64,000 bases of DNA, from NCBI GenBank assembly GCA_019316985.1, contig CP079215.1:3658001-3722000 (forward strand). Direction: 5' to 3'. Both the position numbers and the translations under genes were made by a program. This document shows positions 1 through 12,930 of the stretch, piece by piece; within the stretch, counting starts at the first letter, position 1; every line of letters starts with the position of its first letter. The stretch is from Paraniabella defluvii. GTDB taxonomy: Bacteria; Bacteroidota; Bacteroidia; Chitinophagales; Chitinophagaceae. The notes below the pieces were generated by a model. The model had not been told where the DNA came from. It was given only the letters and a program-made list of their open reading frames with translations, and ran no database searches.

Positions 1-1327
1 CGGTATTGTGCATACGATTAACAAAGTGCTGGTACCACCTGCCAAAAGCCTGGCCGAGACAATCGAAAGTAACCCGCGCTATTCAATTTTTACACAGGCA
101 CTGAAAGCAACCGGTTTTTACGATACGCTATATTTTCAAAGAGGGCAGACGGTTTCAACCGAAAAGCGCTTTCAAACTGCTATTATAGAATCTGATTCGG
201 TATTTAATGCAGAAGGCATCGCTGATTTTAATGCTTTGAAAGCAAGATATTCTCATACGGGCAACCCTAGGAATCCAAGCGACAGTCTTTGGCTGTATGT
301 GGCCTATCATCTTAGCAACGGCGGAAATTATCTCGAAGATGTGGTAGGCTTGTCGACTTTGTATACCCTGGCGCCTAAGGAGATTATCAATGCCAAGTTG
401 GTTGGAACACGGGTGCTTTTAAATGATGCTGTATTTAACGGGGTGTACGAACCGGGGCCGAGCTGAACCCCAACCAGAGCGATGTAACGGCCAGCAATGG
501 TGTGTTGCACGAAAGCTTACATACATTTGCCATTAAAGTAAGGGCACAGGTACCGGTCTATTTTGATGTGGCCACTTCGCCTGAACTGTTAACCGCCCTG
601 GGTGCTTCCTATCGCAATGCCAATAAGCCATTAGTAGAAAACGGTGCGTCTATTGCCAGTTCTATCTCGTTTGAGAACTATACGGTTATCACCATCGGTA
701 CTAATGCATATAATTATACAACCTCTCTGGGGCTTACAAGGCCTTATGCCAATGGCGATTGGCTGAACCTTTCTGTTTGTACCAACAATGCCAACCGCGT
801 CAAATATTTTGACCTCAAAACGCCTTACCTGGTAAAAGGACGGTACAAGGTTTGGATTTGTTATGCACAAAACGCTAATGCGCCCAATTTCCAGGTAGTG
901 TTTAATCCTGGCAGGGAAAACGAACAGATACTGCCTAATATCGTATTTTTTAACCAGAACCTGACAGCATCCGGCGTAGCCAGCAATGCTGCCGGTATGG
1001 GATCGGCCAATGCCGATAACCTCATGCTGGCGCAGGGTATAAACGTTATATGGCTACTGCCGGCGATTACAACCCCAGCGGCGTAGTAGGGGGATCAAAC
1101 CTTTAACAGGCAACGATGCGGTTGCCAATGTAGGCAGGCTGGCCGGTATTATTGATGTAGAAACAACCGACCGGCACATCATCCGGTTAAAAACGGTATC
1201 GGGTACAGCCTGTGCCTCTAATGCAGTATGGCTGGATATGATACAGTTTATCCCGGCAGACGATATAGAGCAGATATACCCACGCTTTCATCCGGTAGCC
1301 GGCGCGCTATTTTACAGGCCCCAATAA
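1..1327 (+). CDS. Fasciclin-domain surface protein, 5' end outside window
   Basis: The reading frame is already open at the window edge, so the N-terminus is missing. The first part reads as a fasciclin (FAS1-like) fold with a segment on holding over threshold events such as VLVPPAKSLAETI and a later NGVLHE stretch. The C-terminal half is a beta-rich domain typical of Bacteroidota fasciclin proteins encoded beside SusC/SusD. The frame slips near 457, 1040 and 1105. The last segment ends FYRPQ at 1327. The family is thought to bind glycans or matrix at the cell surface. The next gene is a paralogue about 100 bp downstream. The exact ligand cannot be inferred. Confidence 0.6.
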
Positions 1328-1429
1328 TTTAATAGGCAATAATGAAACGCCCATACAAAATATTTTAAACAGGGATCTATAGAAAGGCGTTCCATTCAAA
1401 AAATCGCAGCGAAGCTGCAAACAAAAAAT

Positions 1430-2875
1430 ATGCGAATGAATATTTTGTCAAGAACTCACCTGGCGGCTGTTATACTACTATGTATCGGCTATTGCTCCTG
1501 TTCGCAAAAATGGGATGATCATATAGGCCTTACTGGCCCGGAATTACAGCGAACATTATATGATGTGATAGGGACGAACTCCGATTATTCGGCATTTTTA
1601 GACCTGTTGAATAAATCGGGTTATGCTGATGAACTGAAATCTTCTAAAAACTTTACGGTAATTGTGCCCACTAACCAGGCAATAGACCAGGTGAAAATCA
1701 GCTATGACTTTAACGATACTTCGGTAATCAGAAGCTTTGTTGGTTATCATATCATAAATTCGGTGTATAATGTAAACGAGTCAACTGATACCCTGCGCGT
1801 ACGTAATTTGCGCAACAAATATGTAGAGTTTACGCAGGGTACTTTCGATGGGGTGCAGGCGCAGCAAAAAACCTGGTAGCCGCCAATGGCCTGTACCATG
1901 TGGTAGCTACGCCGTTAAAGCCCCTGCTGAATGTATACAATCTTACTGCCCTGAATTTTGCCGGAACGGCCCAGATTTCAAGCGTCGCCCTGTTCGATAC
2001 TGCTATTTACAGCAACTGGATAAGCGAAGTAAGAACCCATATGACCACTGAAAGAAGTAAGATCACTTATTTTGTAGTGGATGATGATTATTTTAATGCG
2101 GAGTACAATGCTTTAAGACCTTACTACTATACCCATTACAATGAGACCGTCAATGTTCCACCCGACAGTACTACCGCTTTTTTTTACCAAAAAGGCGCTG
2201 CTACGAGATTTTATTGTGCAGGGAGAAGTGAATCTGGGTAGCATCCCAACAGAATTGGTTTCTGTTTCGGGAACCAGGTTTACTGTAAATCCCGCCGATA
2301 TTATTGCGCGCTATAAGGCGAGCAATGGTACGGTTTACCGCGTAAGAAAGCTTTCTGCCGGGCTTACCGATCGTATCAAAGAAATAAAAGTGCCGGGCAC
2401 ATCACCGGTGGGATACCGGCAAAATGATAAAAGAGGCAATACATATTTCAGGAACAAAAGAGATACGCTCGGCAACGTTTACAACGATATGGAGATACAT
2501 GGGCATGGCGTCACCTCGTTTTATGCAAAATACAGGGTACCGGCTGCTAACTCGGTACGCTATAAAGTATATGGCCGCGGTATTTTAGGGTTGGCCGGCG
2601 ATCCGCAAACAACGGCATTTACCCAAAATGTTTATTTTTTCAATCCTGCCGCGGTATCCGATGCAGAAGTTAATTTATACAACAAGCCGGTGTTCAACAG
2701 CACAGGCGTCAGCGCTACATTTATGCCCTGGTCAGTTGCAATGCTGAATCACGATGAAGTGTACCTGGGTGAAGTGGTTCAGGATGAATTTGGCGCACTG
2801 CCGTTTTTGGTAATGTGCGTCGGTACTGGTCCTATAATTATAGAGTATCTGCGTTTTGTTCCCGTAATACAATAA
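1430..2875 (+). CDS. Fasciclin-domain lipoprotein
   Basis: The start at 1430 gives a lipoprotein signal ending in a lipobox-like IGYCSC, so export and outer-membrane lipidation are expected. The FAS1 domain follows, with the diagnostic TVIVPTNQAI and, after a slip near 1862, NGLYHVVATPLK. A second slip lies at the T9 run near 2180. The remaining part is a second FAS1-like region and a beta-rich C-terminus ending at 2875. The assembled length is about 480 residues. It lies 8 bp before the SusC gene, which suggests one transcript and a role as an accessory surface protein of the same uptake locus. Confidence 0.65.
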
Positions 2876-2883
2876 CCAAACCA

Positions 2884-5800
2884 ATGATGATAAAGTATTA
2901 TTATAAGAGCAGGGTTTGTCCTTGTGTCAGCCGCGGTCCTGGGAAGTAATGCGCAGGGCCAGGTTCCAACGCTTGCAGGAAAAACTGAGATGTCGGTTGA
3001 GGGTAAAGTGATCAACGGAGGGTCAAAGCAGCCCATGCGGGGCGCCCGTGTCAGCTATGGCAAAGCAGTAGCCAGGCTTACCGATTCAACAGGAAGCTTT
3101 CATCTTGCTGTAGACAGTAAGGACGCCGTTATCGAAGTGTCGATGGATGGGTATACCTCCAAGCTGGTACCTGTAACTCCCGGGAAAACTATGGTGGTAG
3201 CGCTTTACCCGGCCAGCTATCACTCGCTTTATGAAACCACCCGGACTGTTTTCGGCGATAATAGCATTCTTAAAAATACAGGAGCCGTTGAGCGAATGGA
3301 TATGAATGCATGGGAGCATAACTCAGAAACACCTGACAGCTACATGCAGGGCAGGTTTTCGGGGTTGTCCGTAACCCGGAAATCGGGCAGCCGTCGATAG
3401 GAGCAAATGTGCTGATACGGAATTTTAGTTCTTTGTATGGCAACAACCAGCCTTTATATATCGTCGACGGAGTGGTGTACAATGCTGAAATATTAAATCC
3501 TTCTATTACAAGTGGTCATGAGAATAACCCGCTTCAGCATATAGATGTGCGTGATATACAGGATATAACTGTGTTGAAAGACGCTATGGCCGCTTCCATA
3601 TACGGAGCACGCGCTTCTAACGGGGTTATTGTAATTAATACCAATCATACCAAAGAGCTGGCCACCCGCATTGATCTGCAGGTAAGCTCAGGCTTCAATA
3701 TCGCACCCAAAACAATGCCTGTAATGGATGCCTATGATTACAGAAGTTATCTGAACGATGTACTGGCTACCTCACCTTATTCAGGCGATGAAATTGCGGC
3801 CATGCCTTTTAACAATGATAATAAGTCGTTTGCGGGGTACGCAGCCTATCATAATAATACCAGCTGGCAAAAAGAGGTGCTGAAGAATACGGTGGACCGC
3901 AACCTGTTTTTAAGGGTTACCGGCGGCGACAATATTGCTAAGTACGCCCTTTCGATCGGGTATAATAACGATAAAGGTGTTATTGATAATACCAGCCAGT
4001 CAAGGTACACCGCGCGTTTTAATGGCGACATGAATCTTACCGAAAAGCTGACGGCCCAAACCAATATTTCCCTGGGTTATGGCACACAAACGTTAAAGGA
4101 CCAGGGACTGTCGGCCTTAACAAACCCTGTTTTTCTGGGGCTTATTAAATCACCGTTGCTGCATCCGAATGAAGTGTCGGCTGATGGAAAGATCTCTCCT
4201 AACTATGCCGATGCTGACTATTTTGGTTTCTCCAATCCTATGCAGCTTATTCACAACGGCCTTAATAATAAAAAAGCCTACCGTTTCCTGGGTTCGGTAG
4301 TTTTTAATTACCGCCTGAACAACTCGTTTAATTTCAGTAATCTTACCGCTGTTACTTATGATAAGGCGCAGGAAGATTTCTTTATTCCCAAAAAAGGAGT
4401 GGCGAAGGATACGGTAAATAATACAGAAGTGTACAGCAGGTTAGGAACCCAGGTGGCGCGGTATTATGCTATATCCAACGATTTAAGGCTGGCCTATGAC
4501 CGCTATCTGGGCAATGACAATAATATACAGGCTGTGGCAGGTTTCCGGTATCACAAGCACGATGCCGAGCAGGATTATGCATTAGGCTACAATTCGGCTA
4601 CCGACCAGCTAATCACCATTGGCAACTCTACTGCTTCATCAAGGGCGTATGGCGGACAAATTGGTAAGTGGGTGAACATGACGGGATATGCCTTAGCTAA
4701 TCTTACTTTGAAAAATAAGTATTTGGTAAGCGGATCACTTGCTATTGATGGCTCATCACGTTTTGGAGATAAGGCAGAACAGGGCTTAACCATTGCTCAA
4801 AAAAAAGTACGGCGTTTTTCCCGCAGTAGGGCTAGGCTGGATAGTGAGCAACGAAGATTTTTTAAAGAGCAATGAGGTAGTAAACCTGCTGAAGCTGAGG
4901 TTGAGTTATGGCCTTACCGGGAATGATGATATCGGCAATTATAATGCAAGGCAAAACTATATATCGCAGAATTTTTTAGGGGTACAGGGCCTGGTACGTG
5001 AGGGCGCTTCCAACCCATACCTGCAGTGGGAAAATGTAACAAAACTGAATGCTGGTATTGACCTTTCTTTTTAAGGAACGGTTGAGCATTACTGTAGACT
5101 TCTACCGGCACAATACTAAAGAAATGCTGGTGTACAACAAAGGCAACTCTGTATCAGGCATCGCATACTACCTGTATAATAACGGCGCAATGGTAAATAC
5201 AGGTATTGATCTTAATATTTTTGGACGTATTACCAACGGGCGTGTAAAATGGGATGCAGGCATAACGCTGGGCAAATACAAAAATGAAATTACCGCTATC
5301 CCCGAAACAGTTTTCACGGAATTTGCCGGCGGCACTTATATAACCCAGGTAGGCGCTGCAGCTAACTCTTTTTTGGATATAAATTTGAAGGAGTATATAG
5401 TACACAGGCCGAAGCCAATGCTGCGGGCCTTGGCATACGCGATATAGCCGGAAATAAAATTCCTTTTTCGGCCGGCGATGCTAAATTCAGGGATAAAAAC
5501 GGCGATGGTATTATTGATGATAACGACCGTTATATCCTGGGTTCTCCTGTTCCTGATTTTTTTGGAGGAATGAATCATTCTGTAGCCTATAAAAACTGGA
5601 CATTAAGCGCACTGTTCACTTTCAGTAAAGGCAACGAGATCTATAATTATACCCGCGCGCAATTAGAGTCGGGCAGTACGTTCTATAATCAAACCCCGCT
5701 GTTATTAAAACGCTGGAGAGCTGAGGGCAGGTGACAGACGTTCCCCGGGTTAACTACAACGACCCGATGGGCAATGCCCGCTTTTCCGATCGCTGGATAG

Positions 5801-6039
5801 AGGATGGCTCTTACTTCAGGCTGAGGCAGCTGGCTTTGGAGCACAACTTTAATATCAATAAACAATTGGTGAAATACATACGGGTGTATGGTACTGCCAA
5901 TAACCTGTTTACGCTTACCAGGTATCTGGGGTATGATCCGGAATTTGCCTTGTCGTCAGATCCTTTTCACCAGGGCGTGGATGTTACCTTAGAGCCCATC
6001 TTTAAATCATACCAGGTAGGTATCCGCCTGGGTCTGTAA
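2884..6039 (+). CDS. SusC-family TonB-dependent outer-membrane receptor
   Basis: This is the outer-membrane barrel that imports oligosaccharides with its SusD partner using TonB energy. An N-terminal signal peptide (hydrophobic [12 protein letters not shown], then NAQGQ) is broken by a slip near 2910. A carboxypeptidase-D-like regulatory domain follows (VEGKVINGG to about residue 100). The plug domain has YIVDGVVYN and the diagnostic [20 protein letters not shown]. The barrel repeats end at residue ~1050 with YQVGIRLGL, normal for the family. Further slips lie near 3385, 4800, 5070, 5410 and 5735. No anti-sigma-interacting extension is evident. A SusD gene follows 90 bp downstream. Confidence 0.88.
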
Positions 6040-6129
6040 AATGATAAACCGCCGGTGTAGAAATTGAATACATATGAATGTCTTTGAAAAGGCATTCCAT
6101 CCGGAAAAAATTAAAACTAAAAGTAAACG

Positions 6130-7954
6130 CATGAAACGCTCATATAAATATTTTTATTACCGGGTATATTGATGCTGGTTTTTTCTTTTGTTTCCTGCAA
6201 AAAAGCACTGGAAACACTACCGGAAGATAAGTTAGACAAGTCGATGATGTACAATACCCTTGCCGATGCTGATGCGGCTGTATTGGGTATTTATGGCCAG
6301 GTTGCCGGCCTGGGCGAAAGATATATATTATTAAATGAACTGAGAGCCGACCTGGTTGATGTTACCCGGAATGCCGATCCCTGGTTGCAGCAGATCAATA
6401 ATCATGAAGTAACCGTGGATAATCCATATACGGACCCTACTGCTTTTTACAAGGTGATTTTTAACTGTAACGATGCACTGAAAAATTTTAAAATAATGGG
6501 CGACCAGGGTAAGCTAAGCCAGCAGGAGTTTGCGCAGCGCTATTCGGATATTGCCGTGCTGCGTACATGGCTTTATCTGCAATTGGGTATACATTATGGA
6601 GCAGTGCCCTATATTACTGAAGCGGTGGAAACGGTAAAAGATATTGCCGCTTTAAACAACGTTCCAAAGAAGCCCTTCGATCAGTTGATAGACCAGCTGA
6701 TCAGCGATACGAAAGACCTGCCTTATCTCGAATATTTCGCTTATCCGGTAGGCACTTCTTTGGTTTTTACAGTGGATGGAAGTAAAACCGATAAAATATT
6801 CATTAACAAGCCTCATGTGCTCGGCGAGTTGTATTTATGGAAAGGTGATTACTATCAGGCCGCATATTGGTATAAAAAAATTCTTTCAGCCATGGATGAG
6901 GGCGCACCCCGCATTGAATACGATGTGAATGAGAACCGCATCAGCGGCGGCTGGGAATTTCCGGTCAGGTACGCAAGACCGCAGGAGGGGTCTTCATTAT
7001 TTAATTCATTAACCGATGATGCTAACTCATGGCGGAGCATGTTTGGTTTAGCGAATACGGTTATGGCATGGTCATTCGAGTGGAACTGGTCGATTCCTTA
7101 CAGCAATTCTTTTGCACCAGGGAACCCTTTTGTAGATTTAGTATCCAAAACCGGGAGCTATAAAATAAAGCCTTCTCAAAAAATAATGGATTATTGGAAT
7201 GCCCAAACCAACATTGCCGGTATTCCCTGGGATGGAAGAGGAAAGCTATCTTACGAGATGAGCGGCAATGACCCGGTTATCACTAAACTTACAGATAATG
7301 CATCAGCTCCCTTAACCTTATTGAATAAAGGCGGGCAATGGAACATCTTCAGGGCAGCACAGGCTCATCTTCGTTTTGCGGAGGCCGCCAACCGCGACGG
7401 GCATGGGCGGGTGGCATTTGCACTGCTGAACAGCGGTATTATGAATACTTTTACTATGGGGCCTTCTCCTCGGGCGGAAGCAAAATACCTGCTAACTTTT
7501 TTGAATTGGAGTCAGAAATTTCGCACCAGGGTTTTGGAGCAAACAGAATTAATTACCCCACCACTTCCCCTATTACTTTGATGCAAGAGACGGTGTGACA
7601 AAGAGGAAATGGTATCGTAATTCGGGTATCCGGGGCAGAGCGGGTATGCCTATTCTTCAATTGACGGGCATCACTTATGGTCCGGCTCCGGCGGGTGCCG
7701 GCACGGTAATGACAGGTTATGATGTAGCCCCTGTTTTGCTGGAAAATAAATTAATTGAAGAAGCTTCGGCCGAGCTGGCGTTTGAAGGTGAACGCTGGAG
7801 CGATCTGACCCGCATTGCCCGCAGGCGTAATGACCCTGCCTTCCTGGCAGATAAGGTATACGAGAAGCTTCAAAAAGCCGGTAATCCCAAAGCGGATGAA
7901 GTAAGGGCTAAGCTGATGAACCGTGAGGGATGGTATTTGCCGTTTAAGTTGTGA
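6130..7954 (+). CDS. SusD/RagB-family glycan-binding lipoprotein
   Basis: This is the surface lid lipoprotein that binds glycans and caps SusC. The ATG at 6130 with a slip near 6165 gives a signal ending in the lipobox SFVSC-KK. The TPR-like N-terminal half includes LRTWLYLQLGIHYGAVPYIT. The C-terminal signature EEASAELAFEGERWSDLTRI is typical of SusD. Slips near 7440 and 7570 break the middle; the correct frame through the second is YYFDARDGVTKRKWYRNSG. The assembled length is about 600 residues. It directly follows SusC, as usual. Confidence 0.87.
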
Positions 7955-8193
7955 TGGGTAGAGGTGATCTATGACAGGTGATGGTTGGATGGTAATATTG
8001 TATGGCTGGGCTATGGCTTAAGGAAAAAATAACTCGATATGTATAGTGCCGGGAAAATGGGGCTCGCCTCAGGTCTGTGTTTAACTGGAATGACAGCAGT
8101 TATTGCTATTTGTTTTAACAATAGCAAGACGTATATTATTAGAATTTCTGCAGATTCAATGCTCCGTATTTAATCACCTCTAATAAATCAATT

Positions 8194-8847
8194 ATGAAAA
8201 AAACACTTTTTGGGTTGCTAACAAGCTGCACTATTTTACTGGCTTTTATTGTCTTGACCTCGTTCCTTTCTGTTTCTAAAACCAAGTCAAAGGTGGATGA
8301 TCCGCCTTTTTACCTGAGAATTGAATTGCGCGATGGTACTAACGATTATTCCGAATGGGGCGGTGGGTCTTTCACGTCTAGTCAAAAACAGATATGTATG
8401 TTTGTGCTTATGCTGATTATAATTGTACCATACCTTATGTTGTTCCGCAGGACTTTGATTTTGAATATCACGAGGAGAACGCTCTAGAATACTGGGATCC
8501 TGGTGTAACTACACCTACCTTTTCTGCAGCATCTTATGTAACGACCTTTCCGGGAGGAGTGAGTGAATTTAAATATGACGATGATCTGCCCATTTATATA
8601 TACACTTATTTTGCTGATATTGACCTGGCTGAAATTTACTCCATTAACCCAATGGTAAGATGCGCCACATCCAATGTGAAGTACGTGGGTCTAAAAACTA
8701 AGGATGGCGGTATCCTCCTTATAATCCCGGTTATTATATTAAGCTTGATTTACCTGATTGTAATTGCAATTGAGGAGTTGGCAGACACAAATTCTGTTTT
8801 TCTTTATTACAGGAACCGTAGCCAATAATGTTGCATTCAATTTATAA
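8194..8847 (+). CDS. Secreted protein of unknown function, frame-broken
   Basis: A clear signal-like N-terminus (MKKTLFGLLTSCTILLAFIV) marks an exported protein. The frame slips near 8385, continuing as MYVCAYADYNCTIPYVVPQD. A probable further slip near 8705 makes an apparent hydrophobic helix (residues around LLIIPVIILSLIY) that may be an artefact. The +1 frame nearby reads YNPGYYIKLDLPDCNCN, and the frame ending TGTVANNVAFNL stops at 8847. No family is recognised. The gene stands alone between SusD and the GH28 gene. Confidence 0.45.
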
Positions 8848-8948
8848 TAGCAGATGTGTTGATTAATACAAAACGCATTAATATATCTGCGCATTCGTGG
8901 CTTATATCATTATTTATACTAAAACTAACTGCTTATTTTTGATCGATT

Positions 8949-10264
8949 ATGAAGTATAAAAGTATAAAACTGGTTATCTTATTTATAGTAGCTTTCGGTG
9001 CTCAGTTAACAGCCCAGGACCTTTTCCCCGATGGTACGCCCATCCCTGACTGGTTCCGGAAAAATGAATTAACTGATATAAAAAAGCTGGGAAAACAGTA
9101 TCGTATTACGGCCCACGGTGTGAAGATGGATAGCAACCTGGTGCAGACCCAGGCGATACAGTCCGTAATTGATAAAGCCGCTGCAGCCGGTGGTGGCGTG
9201 ATCATCATTCCGCGTGGTGTTTTCTTAAGCGGTAACCTGTTTTTAAACCAGGCACGCATCTGCACCTTGAAGAGGCCGCAACCCTGAAAGCCAGTGATGA
9301 TATCAGTGATTTTAAAGTGTTGACTACCCGTATTGGGGAAACCTGTAAATATTTCCCGGCGCTTATTAATGCCGATGGTGTAGACGGGTTTACCATTTCC
9401 GGGAAGGGTACGCTGAATGGAAACGGCATGCGCTATTGGAAGGCTTTTTGGTTGCGTCGTAGCTGGAATCCCGAATGTACTAATAAAGACGAAATGCGTC
9501 CACGCCTGCTGTATGTCTCTAACAGTAAAGATGTGCAGGTGTCAGGCATACGGCTGGTCAATTCTCCTTTCTGGACCTCACACTATTATAAATGTGAGAA
9601 CCTGAAATTACTGAACCTGTATATCTATGCACCGGCAGCCCCGTAAAAGCACCCAGTTCTGATGCCATAGATTTAGACGCCTGCAAAAATGTGCTCATTA
9701 AAAACTGTTATATGTCGGTAAACGATGATGCGGTAGCATTGAAAGGAGGTAAAGGTCCGCAGGCAGATAAAGACCCCAATAACGGCGGCAACTTCAATGT
9801 TATTATTGAAGATAATACTTACGGTTTCTGCCATGGCGCACTAACCTTCGGCAGCGAATCCGTTCATAACCGAAATATTATCCTGCGCGGATTAAAATAG
9901 ACCATGCTCAAAGATTACTATGGTTGAAAATGCGCCCGGATACACCGCAGCTGTATGAATATTTAACCGTGGAGGATATTAAAGGCAGCGTAACCAATAT
10001 GCTTTATATTCAGCCCTGGACACAGTTTTTTGACTTGAAGGGGAGAAGGATATCAAAATGTCTTATGCTAATCATATCATCATGAAAAACCTGAAGCTGG
10101 ACTGCGACAATGTATTTAATGTAAGCAATTCGGAACAGTATAAACTGACCAATTTCACATTTAAGGATTTAAAAATTAAGGCTGCTAAAAACGCTGCAAT
10201 ACATAAAGAATATATCGAAAACTTTAACCTGGATAATGTAGTGGTGAACGATCAGGAAAGATAA
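8949..10264 (+). CDS. Glycoside hydrolase family 28 (polygalacturonase-like)
   Basis: A signal peptide ending GAQLTAQ indicates export. The protein is a right-handed beta-helix of the polygalacturonase type. The N-terminal entry motif is QTQAIQSVIDKAAAAGGGVI, followed by ISGKGTLNGNG. The catalytic region carries SDAIDLDACKN and SVNDDAVALKGG (Asp candidates), then FCHGALTFGSES in place of the usual GHG-xx-GS. The frame slips near 9265, 9645, 9905 and 10040. GH28 enzymes hydrolyse galacturonan, rhamnogalacturonan or related uronic-acid links. Substrate is not predictable from sequence alone. Confidence 0.8.
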
Positions 10265-10348
10265 AATAGGTTGCCGGCGTGCCCGTATATAACCGGGTAA
10301 GCTGAAGCCTGTTGCCGGATCAAAAAAAGGGTGATATCATATCCAGTG

Positions 10349-10815
10349 TTATAACCTTTCACAGGCATTATTCGCATGCCTTGCTACCAATCGCCATTTC
10401 CCGTTTTTATTCATCCATATATTGGTATACCGGCGATGTATCAGCTTTCCGGCATTGGGCGCCCCGGGGCTGGTGTTACCTGTTCGTTGCCCATTACTAC
10501 CACTGTGTTTTCATAAAACAGGAACAGCTCGGGTGTCCTCTCAAATGTGGTATAACGTATTATTCCCTGCCGGATCAGGCTAAGTAATTCATTCTTTTCT
10601 TTAACAATGCGATTGGTGGGGTGGTTTACCGTTACCTCATCATCCATAAGGCTATCCAACGCCAGTGAGTCTCCTTTAAATATAGCTGTGGCATGTGCCC
10701 TGTCCAATTGCCCGATAGTTTGCTGTAGTTGGCCTTGGGTTATATTATTTTGCGCCAGGGCGTTAATGCTGCCGGAAAGCAAGGCATTTAGTAACAGGCA
10801 TTTTAATGCTGACAT
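10349..10815 (-). CDS. DUF4440 / NTF2-like secreted protein
   Basis: A signal peptide (SALKCLLLNALLSGSINALAQ) precedes an NTF2-like cone fold. Typical features are LDRAHATAIFKGDSLALDSL and DDEVTVNHPTNRI. A slip near 10455 hides the family's closing motif, which reads YTNIWMNKNGKWRLVARHAN and stops at 10349. These proteins are often of unknown function, with a ligand-binding pocket. It is transcribed away from the ada operon, and its -7 box may be TACTTTTG on the minus strand at 10847-10854. Confidence 0.7.
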
Positions 10816-11007
10816 ATAGTGTTATTAAAAGTTGGTAAAAGCTACACAAAAGTAAACATCTGCAGGTTGAGCGAGATCCTAAATAGAGTGATGGAGTATG
10901 AGATTTTTAAAATGTTGGCCTGTCTGTTTCTCGCTTTAATATTTAGCATATTCCGGATTTTACAACTGCCGGTAACTATAGATATTTGCATTATAAAAGT
11001 CAGGAAT

Positions 11008-11861
11008 ATGGACACACAGGCAAATATCAACTTTAAAAGAATTGCGGAAGCAATCGATTATATCAAAGCCAATTTCAAGTCACAGCCGAACCTGGACGAA
11101 GTGGCAAAGAATATACATCTAAGCCCTGCGCATTTTCAAAGGTTGTTTACAGAATGGGCAGGCACCAGCCCGAAAAAGTTTTTACAATATATCAGCATCG
11201 AACATGCCAAGAAAATGCTTCAACAAGACCAGGTAAGTTTGTTTGACGCCGCTTTTGAAACCGGGCTGTCCAGCACCAGCCGTTTGCATGATCTTTTTGT
11301 GAATATTGAAGGCATGACGCCCGCCGAATATAAAAATGGGGTAAGAGCCTGCACATCTTATACAGTTTTGCAGAAAGTCCGTTTGGTCCATTGATTGTAG
11401 CCTCCACATCCAAAGGAGTTTGTTATATGGCTTTTGAAGATAACGAAGAGAAAGCTTTAAAGGACCTCGTTGCAAAATTTCCGAACGCGGTATTTGAACG
11501 GAAATTAGACCTGTTACAACAAAATGCCTTATTCATTTTCCAGGATGATTGGAGCAGGCTTAATCAAATCAAATTGCACCTGAGGGGAACAGCGTTTCAG
11601 TTAAGAGTATGGGAAAGTTTGTTGAAAATTCCAATGGGCAAGCTCTCTACCTACGGTAACCTGGCGCATTCTATTGGAAGCCCGAACGCTTCAAGAGCGG
11701 TAGGTACTGCTATTGGCAGCAATCCTGTAGCCTTCCTGATTCCCTGTCACCGCGTTATTCAGTCAACGGGAGTCTTTGGTGGCTATATGTGGGGACCCAC
11801 AAGAAAAGCAGCCATCATCGGCTGGGAAAGCGCACATACTCAATCTAAAATTGAAATGTAA
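11008..11861 (+). CDS. ada: Ada-type AraC regulator / methylated-DNA-protein cysteine methyltransferase
   Basis: This is a bifunctional repair protein: an AraC DNA-binding domain (residues ~5-110, with LSPAHFQRLFTEWAG and a second HTH) joined to an O6-alkylguanine-DNA alkyltransferase domain with the acceptor site IPCHRVIQ. The start is set at ATG 11008 (MDTQANINFK) because upstream in-frame sequence looks like leader. A slip near 11365 separates the domains; restored, the link reads AESPFGPLIVAST. The classical N-terminal zinc-binding methyl-phosphotriester domain is absent from this protein and encoded separately at 12577. The gene heads a four-gene alkylation-repair operon and probably autoregulates it. 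Confidence 0.85.
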
Positions 11862-12573
11862 TGAAAGCAGTTGAGCAAAAGATAACAGCAGCAGACTGGC
11901 CGGCCATTAGAGAAGCTATGCATCAGAACGGGCATGCTATCATCCCCGCTTGCTTTCTGATGAGCAATGTGAACTGCTGAAAGCCGGTTATGGACGCCAT
12001 GATCTGTATCGCAAAACGGTGGTGATGGAACGCTATCGTTTTGGTTTGGGTGAGTATAAGTATTTTGACTATCCGTTGCCGGAGTTAATAAATTGTGTCA
12101 GGTCAGCTATATACCCGCATCTGGCTGTCATTGCCAATACCTGGTTTAAAGCGCTCAATATAGAAACACAGTTCCCTCCAAAGCATGCGGAATTGTTAGA
12201 GCAATGTCATATTAATGGGCAGGACAAAGCCACTGTTTTAGTTTTGAAATATGGAGCAGGAGGATTTAATACCCTGCACCAGGACCTGTACGGGGCTATT
12301 TATTTTCCGATCCAGGTGGTATTGATGCTGAACGAACCGGGTACAGATTTTACCGGTGGTGAATTCGTGTTAACCCAGCAGGTGCCAGCGGCGCAGTCTA
12401 AGGCAATTGTTCTTCAGCCCCGTAAAGGAGACGCGGTTATATTTACTACTAACTTTAAGCCGGAAAAAGGAACAAAAGGCTATTGCCGGGTAAATATGAA
12501 ACATGGCGTAAGCGAAGTGAAAACCGGGGAGCGCCATACCCTGGGTATTATTTTTCATGATGCGTTAAATTAA
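11861..12573 (+). CDS. 2OG-Fe(II) oxygenase
   Basis: The start codon overlaps the ada stop by one base (TAATG). A slip near 11955 separates the short N-terminus from the main part (PRLLSDEQCELLKAG). The double-stranded beta-helix shows the iron ligands HQD in FNTLHQDLYG and a distal His in NMKHGVSEV, followed by the oxoglutarate-binding R in GERHTLGIIF. Relatives are annotated as prolyl-hydroxylase-like oxygenases and are common in Ada/AlkB gene clusters of Bacteroidota. A role in demethylating alkylated nucleic acid or protein is inferred from context only. Confidence 0.75.
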
Positions 12574-12576
12574 CGT

Positions 12577-12930
12577 ATGATACAGCATGTTGCTATTTCA
12601 GATAGGGCGCTGAGGAGCCGGATACGCAGTGGAAAGATAGGTTGGGGAGGCCATCAACAACTTAAAATATATGGCGTATTAAACTGTGCTTCCGGCAAAA
12701 GAATGAAAAGAACAAACAGGGTATTCTTCTACTCCGAAGAGGAAGCTTTGCTAAACGGTTACCGCCCTTGCGGACATTGCATGAAAGCGGCCTACAAAAA
12801 TGGAAAATGGATCTCTTTAATCAAACGATCGATCAGGATAAGAACTGGCTTCCCTACGATGGAACAGTCAATTATTATGGTAAACTATTGTCGAAAACAG
12901 AGGCAGATTTTTACCTGGAACAATTATTAA
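12577..12930 (+). CDS. Ada N-terminal-like zinc (phosphotriester repair) domain protein
   Basis: The protein matches the Ada metal-binding domain: NCASGKRMKRTNRVFFYS followed by GYRPCGHCM, giving the expected Cys ligands. It lies 3 bp after the oxygenase gene. The domain is complete by about residue 72; beyond that the reading is probably out of frame, because one extra base near 12800 would give YKKWKMDLFNQ and run into AlkB. It may therefore be a short separate gene or the N-terminus of an Ada-AlkB fusion. Its role in the split Ada system would be methyl-phosphotriester sensing. Confidence 0.65.
   Translation: MIQHVAISDRALRSRIRSGKIGWGGHQQLKIYGVLNCASGKRMKRTNRVFFYSEEEALLNGYRPCGHCMKAAYKNGKWISLIKRSIRIRTGFPTMEQSIIMVNYCRKQRQIFTWNNY

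Noticed and set aside
8700..8780. Apparent membrane helix at the end of the unknown secreted protein
   Set aside because: A probable frame slip creates it; the alternative frame is polar and more consistent with the N-terminal part.
10819..11007. Longer N-terminus of Ada starting at 10819
   Set aside because: The sequence upstream of MDTQANINFK is leader-like and hydrophobic, unlike the Ada family; the ATG at 11008 fits the AraC domain.
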